From Triglochin maritima (Eukaryota; Streptophyta; Magnoliopsida; Alismatales; Juncaginaceae): 64,000 nucleotides of DNA. Position numbers and translations under genes: made by a program. The DNA lies in assembly GCA_963682175.1 (NCBI GenBank), contig OY821788.1, positions 15,332,001 to 15,396,000 on the forward strand, written 5' to 3'. Shown here one piece after another: positions 9,143 to 20,890 of the stretch (within the stretch, counting starts at the first letter, position 1; the number at the start of each line of letters is the position of its first letter). Under the pieces are notes generated by a model. It worked only from the letters and a program-made list of their open reading frames with translations. It did not search any database and had not been told where the DNA came from.

Positions 9143-10230
9143 TGTTGGATTTCATGCCCCTATGTATGTGTATATTTTAAAAAAAATGTACATGCATACA
9201 AGATCGATTTCAATATTTTCAACAATCTCATGTACATTGTTTTATATTTATTCTGATATCATATAATCTACATATATATTAAAACAAATTTTAGAGGATC
9301 ATACCCAAATGTTCTCTAAAACCTTTATGAAGATCCGGAGTTGCGTCACACATCGAATCGCCAGTTGATTCGCCTTCAAGTGTTCACCAAACTCTAAACA
9401 AGATTAGAGAGAAAGGAGCTAGTAAATCAATCTCTAATTAAGCTTAGAATCTAGCTAATAACCGCTCTAAAGCTCCCTCATATTTAATCTCCAAAAGTTT
9501 GAAAGAATTAAGAGAAATTCGGATGGATTAGTGGGGAGGTTACAGAGAGAGAGAATTTTGCATTTTATGAAACAAGTAGGGAGAGGACACCTATTTATAG
9601 GCTCTCCCAACACCCACAACATGGGCTACCCATTAACCCATGATCTCTTATTTTTCTCTTCCTTCAACCAATCACAAATTGACACATAATCATCCTTAAA
9701 AACGTTTGACCATAATTGGAATATATATAACCCATGATCAACAATAATCTATTAATAATTCTAGCAAAATTGTGCTCACCGGTCGACCGAAACTTGCCTA
9801 CCGGTCGACCGATAGGCATTTAATTGTGGTTTCAGTTGGACCATGAAACTAGACGGTCCACCCATCACATGCTACCAAAGCTACTGTGATTTTTTGGTCG
9901 AACAAAACGTATAAATAGTCGACCGATTCAACACGAGAAATGACTACTGGAAGATTTCGATCGGACTGAGCTACAAGTCGGTCGACTGATTACTACCAAG
10001 AAGAATTTACGGAAGCTCCTGGAATTTTTCGGTCGAACCACGACTTCTACCGTTCGACTGATCAATCCCAAAAATAGTTCATGGAATTTTTTGGTTGACC
10101 CATGTGTCCTTCTGGTCGACTGTTCACATACGCAACAGCTACTGTAAATTTTCGGTCGACCAGTCCCCGAAAATGTTCGACCGTTTTGTCTGATTTTTGC
10201 CTTTATCAAATTTTGGATTTATATCCAACA
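9143..10230 (-). repeat. LTR E, copia-like (1088 bp)
   Basis: Bounded by the inverted ends TGTTGGAT and ATCCAACA. The primer site on the left makes this a minus-strand 5' LTR. A minus-strand TATA box (CTATAAATAG) is at 9591-9600, and GGTCGACC-type palindromes run from about 9778 to 10185, upstream of that box. The matching 3' LTR was not found. Confidence 0.8.
9778..10185. repeat. TCGGTCGACCGA-type palindromes in LTR E
   Basis: Exact cores occur at about 9781 and 9802. Many decayed forms follow (TAGTCGACCGAT, CGGTCGACTGAT, CGGTCGAACCA), along with GTTCGACCGTTT. The flanking LTR sequence is otherwise unlike the D LTR. Confidence 0.8.
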
Positions 10231-10511
10231 AAATTCAATCTTTGGGGTTTTTAGTAAATTCGTATATCTTGTAATATATTATCATATATAATGTCAAACT
10301 CTTACACCCCATAAAACATACATCTCATATGATTTTTTTATGATTCTAACTATGTCATTTTCACGACATATTGATTTTATTGATTCACCACATGTATCCT
10401 ATTTCACATGAAACCTGATACATCATATGAACACAAAATCAAGCTTCTTGTTTCCAAGTTTCGTGGTGTGATCTATAGGAGGACCTAAGCTATATTGACA
10501 GTGATATTAAA
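10231..10511. other. Unassigned AT-rich spacer
   Basis: No gene or repeat recognised. It probably continues at 11893 on the other side of the solo LTR. Confidence 0.5.
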
Positions 10512-11887
10512 TGTTGAACGTTTTAATTAAACTGTAAGTGCACGGCCGCGCTGAAGCGGTGACAAATACGGGTCGTCCTAAGGAAGGCGAGCAGCCTCTC
10601 ATTTGCACGAAATCAATTGGCAAAAAAATGGAGAAGAGAGTTGATTATACTACTCTACGCTACGCTACACTACAAAATACGAAATGTGAAAGAAAGCAAC
10701 AAACGATTAACTAAAACTTAACTAAGAATGAAAGAAGAGTGCTGGAATACAGAAGTGGAAAACCCCTAAGAGGTGGAGTGAGTGCACACATGCAAAGAGG
10801 TGGGTGTTGAACACATTCTTTAAGCACAAATGAAGGTGGTGTTATCATGCATAGGAAGTGTCTAAATGTTATGGCAAAACGTATCAATCTATTCACCAAC
10901 CTAGTTGATTAACATTTACATATGCAAGTTGTTTATTTTAGAACCTAAACAAGCATGAGAGGTGTCTAATCATTTTGGCAAAACTCATCAAGTTATAAAT
11001 TCTATCCTAAACAAGCAAGCATACATTCATGTTTTATCAACACATTGTAAATAAAGAATTCATTCCATTCTCTAATGCATGTATGAACATCTACTCCACC
11101 CCCCAAAGGGGATGGAACTACTTACACATTACACTAATTTTCAAACTAAGCAAAGACAGCATAATAGCTAAGCTACTAAAATTAATGAAATGAAATTAAA
11201 CAAAGTAAAACAAACGACAAGAAACAAACAACATAATGAAGAAACTTTTATTAACAAATGACTCACATTTCAAGTAGCATCCTCCTACTTTAGTGTGTGC
11301 TTCAAGGCCTCACTTCTAGTAGGAAGAATAGCCACCCAAAATATGGAGTGATTACAATAGAAGGTGAAGAGTTCTATTTATAGCCAAAGAAAAAGGCAAT
11401 CCGGGACAATCCCCCGATGTGAGACTAAACAGATACCAAAAATAGCCTAAACATCCTCTAATACATGTGCTGGAGAAATCTGAGCGGATCCAGAGTGATC
11501 TGGACCGCCAATTAGTGGTCCATAAACTTTGGATCGAGTTGGAATTTGTTGTGGGCTTTTCTTGTATATTTGTTGGTCTTGGATGCATTTACTTGGTTTG
11601 TTGGAGCTCCGACCCGAATCGAATTGCTAAAATACTCCCCATGATGGTGTGGAGTATTCTGTTTTCTCTTAGGTCCTTCGGTCTTACGTTCAGGTAATTC
11701 TCCCTTGCATCTCAGTCCCCAGATCTCACAATTCAGTCCTTTTTCCCAGCTTTTGGGTCCTTTTATGCTTCATCTCTTCAAACCTATTTATTCCTGAAAA
11801 CTAAACATAAAACTCGTAATATAACATTGTTTAGGTGAAAGATAATGGATATAAGATACAAATATAAGCATGAAATGATGTCAATCA
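10512..11887 (-). mobile_element. B1: solo LTR of Athila-like family B (1376 bp)
   Basis: Plus-strand ends TGTTGAACG and GTCAATCA match the LTRs at 22872-24269, 31862-33395 and 63931-64000. It is flanked by the perfect 5-bp duplication TTAAA at 10507-10511 and 11888-11892, with no internal sequence. This is the signature of recombination between the two LTRs of a former full element. A minus-strand TATA box is at 11374-11385, with an imperfect inverted GGACC/GGTCC motif upstream at 11502-11521. Confidence 0.93.
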
Positions 11888-11892
11888 TTAAA

Positions 11893-12950
11893 CACTTAAT
11901 ATTACAAACTATAAGCGGTATCTAGCTACACATTATAGTTACCCACTTAGCATAGATGTCTTGTTCACTCGAACTAAACACGATCCATTTAGTGATGAGA
12001 GATTACCTGTGTCTATCCCTTACCACATGATATTAAAAATATATATAAAGTAGAAAAGTTTCACCTTTGTATTATATATTCATTTCTTCATCTCTTAAGC
12101 TAATTATAAATATGTAACTTAACTCAAGTTACATTGTGCACATTATAATTTTGCTTTATCAAGAGCCCCACTAATATGATCACTCAAATTAAGAGGGGCA
12201 ATGATAATCTTTTGACTAGCTATCTTTTCCAGCACAAGCCGAGCTCAACCAACTATTGCCTTTACCACTATGCTCATTGATAGCTTTTGACAATAATCAA
12301 ATTGAACACTTCTTATGTGAAAAGACAGAAGTCTCATATCTTAGGATTCAAGACACAGTGAAAACATTAATGACACATAACACAAATCTATAATGTTTCA
12401 CTTGCTAGGTCCATTCAATATATAAAAGTAACCATTTTCCCCTTTTATATACTCGTGTCGTCAAATATTTGTAGAGCTACAATAATCAATGACCAACATG
12501 ACAATCTTTTCTCGGTAATTATTGTTCCATGTCAACTACCATGATTGTGAATAACTTTTGATTTATGTAAATGATTATCTTTTAGAGCTCTACAGTTAAG
12601 GACCAAGAGCCTCTTCCTCAACACTTCCAAAAGACGAATACATTAATCAAGGAACAAAATGCTTGCACATTCAATTTATAATAATTGACATATAAAAGTA
12701 AAACTTTTGGAACACATCCCTTTCATTTTTAATTTTTTGAATCGTTACTTGTATAAATATTGATTACATCCTTATTTAGAATGTTCGCTTTTGATCAAAT
12801 AACTAGATGGATGAGAACGAGATTACGACACCTCTCAAGAAGATTGAAAAGATGGCTCTTTGATATAAGTAGGAACCACAACTGGTGAGTATTAAATTTT
12901 TTAAAATGGCATTTAGTGTTACTTTTATCTGTAGAATATCATTACATGTT
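11893..12950. other. Unassigned AT-rich sequence
   Basis: No convincing ORF, RNA gene or terminal repeat seen on either strand. Confidence 0.45.
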
Positions 12951-13289
12951 GTAGATTAAGATACAAGCATTAGCCTGCTAAAATTCACTGAGTTGGCATT
13001 GAACCAAGAGAGAGGTGAGTGTTCGAAGCCGAAGCTTCATGAGGTTATTGAGGAGGAGGCTATAGAAGAAATCTTGGGGAAAGAGAAGACGAATAAGGTG
13101 TGAGAGTGTTGACATTGGAGCCTACAAGAAAGGCAACACGTCGACGAGTCGACATAGCAGCATTCACATCGAGCATCTTCAAACAAAGATTTCGCAATCT
13201 GTATCGCTTGTAAGTGTATACTTAACTTCATAGTTTTATTTTATATATAGAATATATGTAATACAAATTAAAAGGCAATGCACGAGGAG

Positions 13290-16236
13290 TAGGGCTGTCA
13301 AATCGGGTCATGACACGAAATTCGAACCCGAATCGTACCTGAAATTTCCGTGTTCGGGTTGATCTATTTCGTGTTTCATGTATTTCATGTCGACACGAAC
13401 TACCCAAACTATGATTGGGATTGTGTTCGGGTTTACCAAATTCGGGTTTCGTGTAATTCAAGTTGACACGAAATACACAAAATATTCACCCATATATATA
13501 TGTTAAAAAACCTTAACCCTATCAAACCTCATTTCATTTTGTCTTAGCCGACACCCATCTCCTCCTCCGCTGTGCCATCTCCTCCTCCGAGCCGACAACC
13601 CAACACCCATCTCCTCCTCTGTTGAGCACTCCTTGGCCTCCTCTGCTGGGTGGGTTTAACTATTTCAGCAAATTCTTAGTAGTTGAGCCTTTTCGGTCCT
13701 CTAGTATTTAATATGGATATTATTTTATTTTTTAAAAACTTACGGTTTCTTTTCTTTTCTACGAATTGCAGTGGACCTTCCAAATGACATCTTCTATTTT
13801 CTAATATGAATGTCGATGAAATGACCTAGTGGACACTAATGTGGAACAAGTACCACAAGGAGTAATAGAAGTTCAAACACGAAAAAAAGAGAAATAGAAA
13901 TTTTCTAAGAGATCACATGTTTGGAATTTGATTGACTGCCAGTTGGAAGTTGCAGAAAAGGATCTTAAACTTTTCATACCTCCCACCTCCTCACTTTGGT
14001 GTTGTATTATGTGATTCCATTTCTAATTTGTTGCTTGAATGGGGTGTTGAGAAAAAAAATTGGCATTACGTTAGACAATGCAAGTGCTAATAATGTATCG
14101 GTGGCTAAGTTGAGAGAAGACTTGAATTCGAAAGGACTACTTCTGTCTGGTGGTAATTTTTTTCCATCTACGATGTTGCACTCATGTGCTGAATTTGATT
14201 GTGCAAGATGGTTTGAAGGGAATCGACTCCTCGGTTTACAAAGTACGGGAGAGTGTAAAGTATGTAAAGCGTTCTCAAGTTAGAAAGCTGAAGTTTCTTA
14301 TGTGTTAGATTAGTCTCCATTGATGGTAAAAGAGCTTTGTGTCAAGATGTGGCTACTAGATGGAATTCTGCATATCTTATGCTTGATAGAGCTTTATTTT
14401 ACCGTCGTGTCTTTCAAAATTTGGCATTGATTGATTCAAACTACAGTAAATATCCATCAAGTGAGGAGTGGGAGAGAATTGAAAGTGTGCACAAGTTCTT
14501 GAAGTTTTTTTTATGAAGCCACTATTACATTCTCTGGAACTGAGTATCCAATTTCTTCATTCAATTTTCCTGTCAAGAACTTGTGCACACTTTTACATAC
14601 TTGTGCAAGAATGTTGTAATATTGTTAGAATTTGTATTATATTCATGAATTTGAATGTTATGATAATAAGTGAAATATTGTTATTCTGCTTTGAGAAATG
14701 CAACGGAGAGTAGAGATGAGTATATGTCTTCTATGGCAACCAAGATGTGCGAGAAATTTCAGAAATATTGGGCTGAATTTAGTGATACATTAGCTATTGC
14801 TTCAATATTTGATCCTCGTTGCAAGTATGAACTTGTAGACTTCATCTACAACAAGCTTTATGGCTCAGATTCTGTTGACAAACTACATGAGAAGATAAAT
14901 TGCCTTTATTCTGACTAGTCTACAACTTTTGATTGTGGTATGCCTCCTTCAAGCAAAGATGAACATCCTAACCCGAAAAGGGCCAAGTCACTATATGAAG
15001 GTTTTTACGTTAATTGCTCACCTTTTAAGGTAAATTTCTAACAGTATCAATGTGTCATGATTAATATCTTACTGTTGTTGTTATATTTTGCTAATGTTTT
15101 ACTTTAATCTCTTGATTGTAGGAATTTGACAATGTTTTTGTAGAAAACACAAATTCCTTGAAGTCACAACTTCACCTTTACCTAGAGGAGCCGAGGATGA
15201 GTAGACAAGATAATCTGGATGTCCTTGCCTTTTGGAATTCAAATAAAAATCGTTATCCAATTGTTGCTGCTATGGCTAGTGATATCCTAGGAATTCCGGT
15301 CTCAATTGTTGCTTCAGAAGCTGCCGTTAGTGTTGGCGGTCGTGTTCTGGATATGTTTCGTAGCTCTCTTAAGCCAGAAACGGTTGAAGCAATAATTTGC
15401 ACTTGAGATTGGCTATTTAGAGATAAAGGTCATCCCAATATACTACTATTTTTCATGTTCATTTTTGCTGAATTTTGGTCGAATTTGCATATTCCCACTT
15501 GTTTAAACTTGGAATGACTTTTAACTAGGTGATCCAAAATTTGTTGAAGCTATTGACAAACTCACACAAAATGTAGTGGTCCTTCAAGTGAGTGACAAAG
15601 AAATTGTTGATGTTGATAACTCATTGGAAGAAGGAATCAATTCTCATGCAGGTTTGTAGATATTCAAATCCTTTCATTTAACATAAAGTAGATTTATTAC
15701 TATGTTTTTTTTATTACTCTACTCATCATCCCACAACTTGATAACAAGGAATGTGGAGAGTCTGGAGACATGATTGCAAGGAAGTTTAACAATGTTGACT
15801 CATGATGTTTATGGAAGTCTTTATCTTTTTTGTCAAGGAGGTTTATGATTGTTTACGGAAGTTTGACTTTTTGTGATGAAATTGTTGACTTTTGGATAAA
15901 GTTTATATTGATGTTAGGATGTATCATTGTATCCTTTCATATTTTAAAAGAGTTTGTGATGATGAATCATGAATGTTTACTTTGTTTTTGAGTTGACAGT
16001 TGACACCAATTGTTTGTGTCAATTCGTGTTGACATGAACACAACTCGAAAGTCGGATTTGACAAACACGAAAAGAAATTCGTGTCAACTCGGGTCATGTT
16101 CGTGTTTAGGTGTAAAATTCTGTGTTCGTGTTCGGGTCGATTTTTTTTAATTTCATGTTCATGTTTGTGTTCGGGTTGAGCAAAAAAGAATTCGTGTCAA
16201 CACGAACACGACCTAAACACGAATTTGACAGCCCTA
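13290..16236 (+). mobile_element. hAT DNA transposon (2947 bp)
   Basis: The ends are the inverted pair TAGGGCTGTCA (13290) and TGACAGCCCTA (16236). Both sides carry the perfect 8-bp target duplication ACGAGGAG (13282-13289 and 16237-16244), diagnostic of the hAT superfamily. Subterminal CGTGTTCGGGT-type repeats occur on both sides. The internal transposase is deleted and broken, so it could move only with a transposase in trans. Confidence 0.96.
13860..15406 (+). pseudogene. hAT transposase, RICESLEEPER-like, internally deleted
   Basis: A BED-finger-like start (KRSHVWN) near 13905 is followed too soon by the catalytic-domain motif ITLDNASANN near 14065, so a large N-terminal portion is missing. 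Downstream pieces match the plant hAT order: DVATRWNS near 14350, the region with AIASIFDPRCKYELVDF near 14795 (DUF4413 type), and the C-terminal dimerisation domain at 15158-15406 (YLEEP, NRYPIVAAMA, VASEAAVSVGGRVLD). A likely intron spans 15030-15121 (GT to AG). A frameshift lies near 14205, a stop near 14914, and an Arg codon is TGA at the end of the dimerisation domain. The intact protein would cut and paste DNA in the nucleus. Confidence 0.9.
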
Positions 16237-16834
16237 ACGAGGAGCACGAGAAGTTGAAGGCTCAAGTCGCAAGGTTGATGGCTGACCATTTTTGAGTAAA
16301 TCTGGTGCATGTGACTTATGGTATCAGTATGTGACTTGTGACTATGGTTTAGATTGTGACTCATATTTCATATATTGACTTATGTATGACTTAGATTTTA
16401 ATCCATCTTATTGTGAAAGTATGTGGAATGGATTTGTTCCTTGACTTAGAGGTTGAAATGGACTTTTATTGCAGGTTGTATGTATATACCGGACATGGGT
16501 TGAGGATCATATCACTAACAACAATTTTTTTTGTGACATGCTCTACTATTACCGACAAACATTCTGTCGACAAGAGTAGCATGGTAAGATCTAATGTTGA
16601 CGGAAATTCTGTCCGCCATAGCCAACTATGTGACTTTTTTTAGTGTGCAAACAATGGACATGTTGACTGAATTTCCATCTGCAATTCTATTGCCGATGAG
16701 GCAAGCGCTAGGGGACTTTTGCCAACAAAATTTACGTCAGCATATCCTCTTGCGGACGGAATTATGGCCTTTTGCCGATGGAATTGGCCATTCATAAAGG
16801 TCATATTTGTAGTAATATAAGCTTACAGAAGCGA

Positions 16835-16847
16835 GCTTGTGATACCA
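16835..16847 (-). other. Primer binding site beside LTR F1
   Basis: Minus-strand TGGTATCACAAGC is two bases from the LTR start at 16850, the same AA spacing as in the D elements. Confidence 0.6.
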
Positions 16848-16849
16848 AA

Positions 16850-17940
16850 TGTTAGGATATGAAGCTACTCTAGAGGGGGTAAATAATGTATTTGAAATTT
16901 TAATTAATTAATAACGTATTCTTAGGTGGTTTTGTGAAAAATATAGAAAAAAGCACAAACCACAAAAAGGGAGACACAAGACTTTTATACAGGTTCGGTG
17001 GCCTAACCCGTGACTTAGTCTTATCACCAAGAACCATGTTTGAGAATTCCCTTAATACAAACCTTTTATTGGGCAAGGTTTGTTACCTTTACACTCACTC
17101 TCAATGAAGAACTCTTGTCGAGACATTTCACCAACCGTGAGTAGTTCAGTCACCATTAAGAACTGCCTACTAGGTAACTCCTCAGTCCATTAGATTGGTC
17201 TTTTAGTATGGGATCAAGAGAGAACAGCCTGAAAAAGTAATAAGAATTGAGGTTTCTAAAACACTTGGAAGAATGTATGCAATGGCTCTCTAAGGTGTAT
17301 AAAGTTGTGTCTAAAGGTCTTATTTATTTAAGGTGAAGACCGACTCAACATGGAAGACAATCAGGGTCAATCTAGCCAAAAAATGAAAAAACTTCAAATC
17401 TCAAACTTTGGATCGGTCGACCACTTCAACAAATCGGTCGCCCAGTTTACAGGTTCGATTGAAGGACCACTTGACTGATAGTGTAAGCTGGTCAACCGCT
17501 TTGGACACTGCCCAATGAAGAGCATAAACTGGTCACCCAGTTGGGTAAATCGCTCACACAGGTTGGCATTGACCGGTTAACCAAGTTTAAAATCTTGATG
17601 CTTTGGTCAAATACTGGGTGATGCAAGTATGATCTTAATTGAGTCTTGATAGGACATTGATTGAGTGTGTTTTAGATCATATTTGATCAAGATTGGATTA
17701 TGGTTAAGTTTAATTAGATTTTAATAGAACATTATGAATTTTGATTGGATGTTGATTGGTTGTGAAGGATCTAAGTGTATGTTAGAAGCTTCTAGAAAAA
17801 TCCAAGGGGATCTAGATGGATACTAATAGATCTAGATGGATCCTAGATGAAAGCAATTACAATATCTTGACTAAATTAACTTGCTTTGTTTGTTGTTTTT
17901 AGTGTATGTACTCTTCATCTTTAATTTTTTAAATAAAATT
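16850..17940 (-). repeat. LTR F1, old copia-like LTR (far end approximate)
   Basis: Starts TGTTAGGATATG next to a primer site. It contains TTTATACAGGTTCGG, parallel to TTTATAGAGGTTCGG in the D LTRs, and palindrome remnants at about 17408-17580 (ATCGGTCGACCAC, CTGGTCAACCGC). It resembles the F2 sequence at 18290-18840 and 21330-21890 at moderate identity. Confidence 0.6.
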
Positions 17941-18075
17941 TCAATTAATTTGGAGTGTTGCATTAGAAAAATGATATTTTGTCATTAATTGAAACTATGA
18001 GCTTTCTCTAAATCCCACCACATTGTTGTCACACTTAGTTCCAAAATTTTCGGTTGGTTAAAACTCTAATACCAT
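17941..18075. other. Short internal remnant between F1 and F2
   Basis: AT-rich, no ORF. It ends in minus-strand TGGTATTAGAG (18064-18074), a decayed primer site. Confidence 0.4.
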
Positions 18076-19379
18076 TGTATCGTGTTTTCCTTGGGCCTAC
18101 ATCAATTGTGAGTCTGGTCTGTCCCCAATGAGTCTATTGGTCTAAAATATCCAATTTGATTGCTAACGAGTGTGATTTTGATGTTTTAGAATTCAAGTGG
18201 CCATAATAAATCAGGCTAAATCAAGGCAGTTAATTTTGATTTACTCTTACTTTTATTATTACTGAAATAAAAGGATTTGAGACTATTTTAAAAGGGGGTG
18301 CATATAGTATTCAAAATTTTAGTTGGTTGATTAAGTATTTGTTATGCGATTTTCTGAAATAAAGAGAAAACTACCACAAATAGGGACATGATATTTTAAT
18401 ACATGTTCAGTCACACAATTCGCGACGTATTCATATCCCAACTACCACACATAAGAATCCCCTTTCCAAAACCTTTGTACCCATGATTGACAAGGACCCT
18501 CTTCAATGCTCTTCATTTTACCGTCAAACCCTCTTCCACAACTAGGAAGCTCCATTACGACCTTTGAGTCACTTGGTCCACATCGAGCACTCCTTACTTA
18601 CAAGCTCCTTAATTGATTAGATTATATATTGGGTATGGATCCATAGATAACAATGAGAATAGAAGTGAGGTGAAGAAAGATAAAGAATTGAGGTTTCTAA
18701 GACACTTGTAGGGATGTATGCAATGGGTGTGAAGACTGTAGAAAGTTGTGCCTATGGTTCTATTTATAGACAAAGCAAGGCCAACTAAAATTGAAGAAAT
18801 TAGGAATAAACCGGCCATTTGAATTTCAAATACTAGACAAGTCAACTTGTAATAACCCTAACTTGGTTATGGATTAATGGTGATTAGGTTGCTAATATTG
18901 GAGGTTTGCATGGGAAATTGAGGAGGGAATAGGAGGGTGCTGTTGGTGATGAGGATGGAGTGACGTGAACAGTGGGCTGGAGTGTAGGGGTGAGGTTGAG
19001 GTGATGGTTGGGTTGGTGGGGTTTAAGAAGAAAACGTGGATCCATTCTCTTCCTTTTCTTCTCTTCAAACCTTTCTCCTCTTCCACCCATCTCTTCCTCT
19101 TCCTCGGTGGCGTTCGTGTGGTGGTGAAGGTGCACGAGGCGAGCGTGCTGGGCATGGTGCGAGGAGGACGTGCGTGAGGTTACAGTCCGGAGGCGTTGTC
19201 GCGCGAGCTCCGGCGTTCGTCGTCGTCCTACGCGTTGAGGTATGCCAAGTTCTTGCATTAGAGGCCTATAGTGATCACCCACGTTGGGGTGATGTTTTGG
19301 TAGGTCGCGGGAGGTCGGAGACCTTGCCGACGACGAGTTTCGGCGTCAAAACCTCGGCTGGAGCGAGGTTGAAGACGTC

Positions 19380-19876
19380 TGTCGGTCGATCGGGTCCCTT
19401 GGACGGTCGACCGAACGTAGTGTTTTTAGACAGCCTGTCGTGTTTCAGTCGACCGGGTCTTTGTGTTCGGTCGACCGGAACTTAAGTGTACCGGACCCTT
19501 GGTGTGGTTGCGGTCGACTGTTGATGACGTAGAAGATATTAGGTTGACCCTGTAAGGTTTCGGTCGACCGAGACCCCTGAGTCGGTCGACCAATAGATTG
19601 GATTTTGATGTTGACCAGACTCCGGATTTTGACCTCGTTCGGTCGACCAGTTTTAGACCTTCGGTAGACCGTTAGGAATTATTGTGTTGCGCAAATAGTT
19701 CGACCGTTGCAGACGCTTCGGTTGACCGATTCCCTTGTGGAAGCGGTCGACCGAGCTGTCACGTTCGGTCGACCGATTTCCCTTGTGGAAGCGGTCGACC
19801 GGATGTCACTTTCGGTCGACCGATTCCCTTGAGGAAATGGTCGACCGAGTGTCTCTTTCGGTCGACCGTTTTTGCA
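19380..19876. repeat. TCGGTCGACCGA palindrome array in C1
   Basis: Eleven exact GGTCGACC cores plus decayed versions. Between about 19730 and 19870 the units become nearly regular, alternating with CCCTTGTGGAAG-type spacers, suggesting local tandem duplication. Confidence 0.92.
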
Positions 19877-20720
19877 CAGGACAGAATTCCTGGTTCTGCT
19901 GAGGATGCCAACTCCGTCCACGGAAACCCGTGTCCTCGCCTTGTGCGTGAGCCGGGAGGTGACGGTGGGCGCGTTATGCGTGCCTGCCCAGGGACCACCG
20001 TGTGGAAGAGTGTGGGTGTTCGGAACGCGTCACCTCCATGTATGGATCGTGACTATATCTGGTGGATCGTTTGACTCGCGTTAGAGTAGCAGCCTGAGGG
20101 ATTACGGATCCCATTGCTTCAGCAACACGCAACTGCTGACGGGTGCAGTGACTACCGGCCGATGGCTATGGAGGCACAGTGACTACCGGCCGGGATTGGC
20201 GACGGAGGTTCAGAGAGGTACCAGCCTATTGACGGCGACGGAGGTCGCGACCCTGCTCGTTTGGAGCCGGAGTTGGTGTTGCACGTGGAGCTCATTGACC
20301 CTGCGGACTTCGGTTCAGATCTGTCGATTGTCTGGCCTTTGTGTGGCGGATATGTTCGACTAGCCTTGATGGCAGTGATTGCACGTGTCGTGCGGCCTGT
20401 GTGGCGGCAGGGAGGATCGCGCGTGGCCTGTGTGGTTGCAGTGATGGACTGCCGATGATGTGTTCCGGCAGGTAGCTCGACTGGGCACCTATCGAGTGAT
20501 ATCCCGTGCGGTCTGTGTGGCGCCGGTTGATGGACCGACCTGAGCGACGGCTCCGTTGGTGTGGTGGTGGACCACGATGTTTTCAGATCTGATTCTACCT
20601 GCGCGGAAGTGAAAATGCCTCCTCACCGATCCCTTGGCTTGTGTAGTCGCGTGTGGGGATGTGTTGCGTACTATCCGTTAGACCGTATGTGCCTACGGTA
20701 GGTCTCTACGGGGACCCGAT

Positions 20721-20890
20721 GCTGGACCGTGCGGCCTGTGTGGCGGCGGTGATGTTTGACCGTGTGGCTTGTGTGGTACCGGTGGTTGTTGGCTGTGCGA
20801 CCTGTGTGGCGACGACGATGTTGTGGATCGTGGGGCCTGTGTGGCAGCGGTGGCGATTGTAGACCGCGGGACCTGTGTGGCAGCGGGAAC
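20721..20890. repeat. GC-rich minisatellite in C1
   Basis: About four or five degenerate units of roughly 36 to 40 bp, each containing GACCGYG and CCTGTGTGGCRGCGG. The same unit is at 49690-49762 in C2, where the D array inserted. Confidence 0.7.

Larger units (their letters stand above)
12951..16830 (+). mobile_element. Possible CACTA (En/Spm) remnant interrupted by a hAT element
   Basis: Right part: 16540-16800 repeats motifs of the type TTGCCGA and GACGGAATT, resembling CACTA subterminal repeats, and the stretch near 16805-16814 (TTTGTAGTAA) resembles an imperfect inverted CACTA terminus. Left part: a short plus-strand frame at about 12990-13100 reads EEEAIEEILGKEKTNKV, similar in style to the C-terminal EVLG motif of plant En/Spm-associated proteins. 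After removal of the hAT element the frame would resume at 16245 with EKLKAQVARLMADHF. The left terminus was not found and the transposase is not otherwise recognisable. Confidence 0.35.

Noticed and set aside
19036..20458. GC-rich ORFs of up to 149 codons in C1 as host exons
   Set aside because: They lie entirely inside a solo LTR with exact target duplications, overlap each other in several frames and are not kept in C2.
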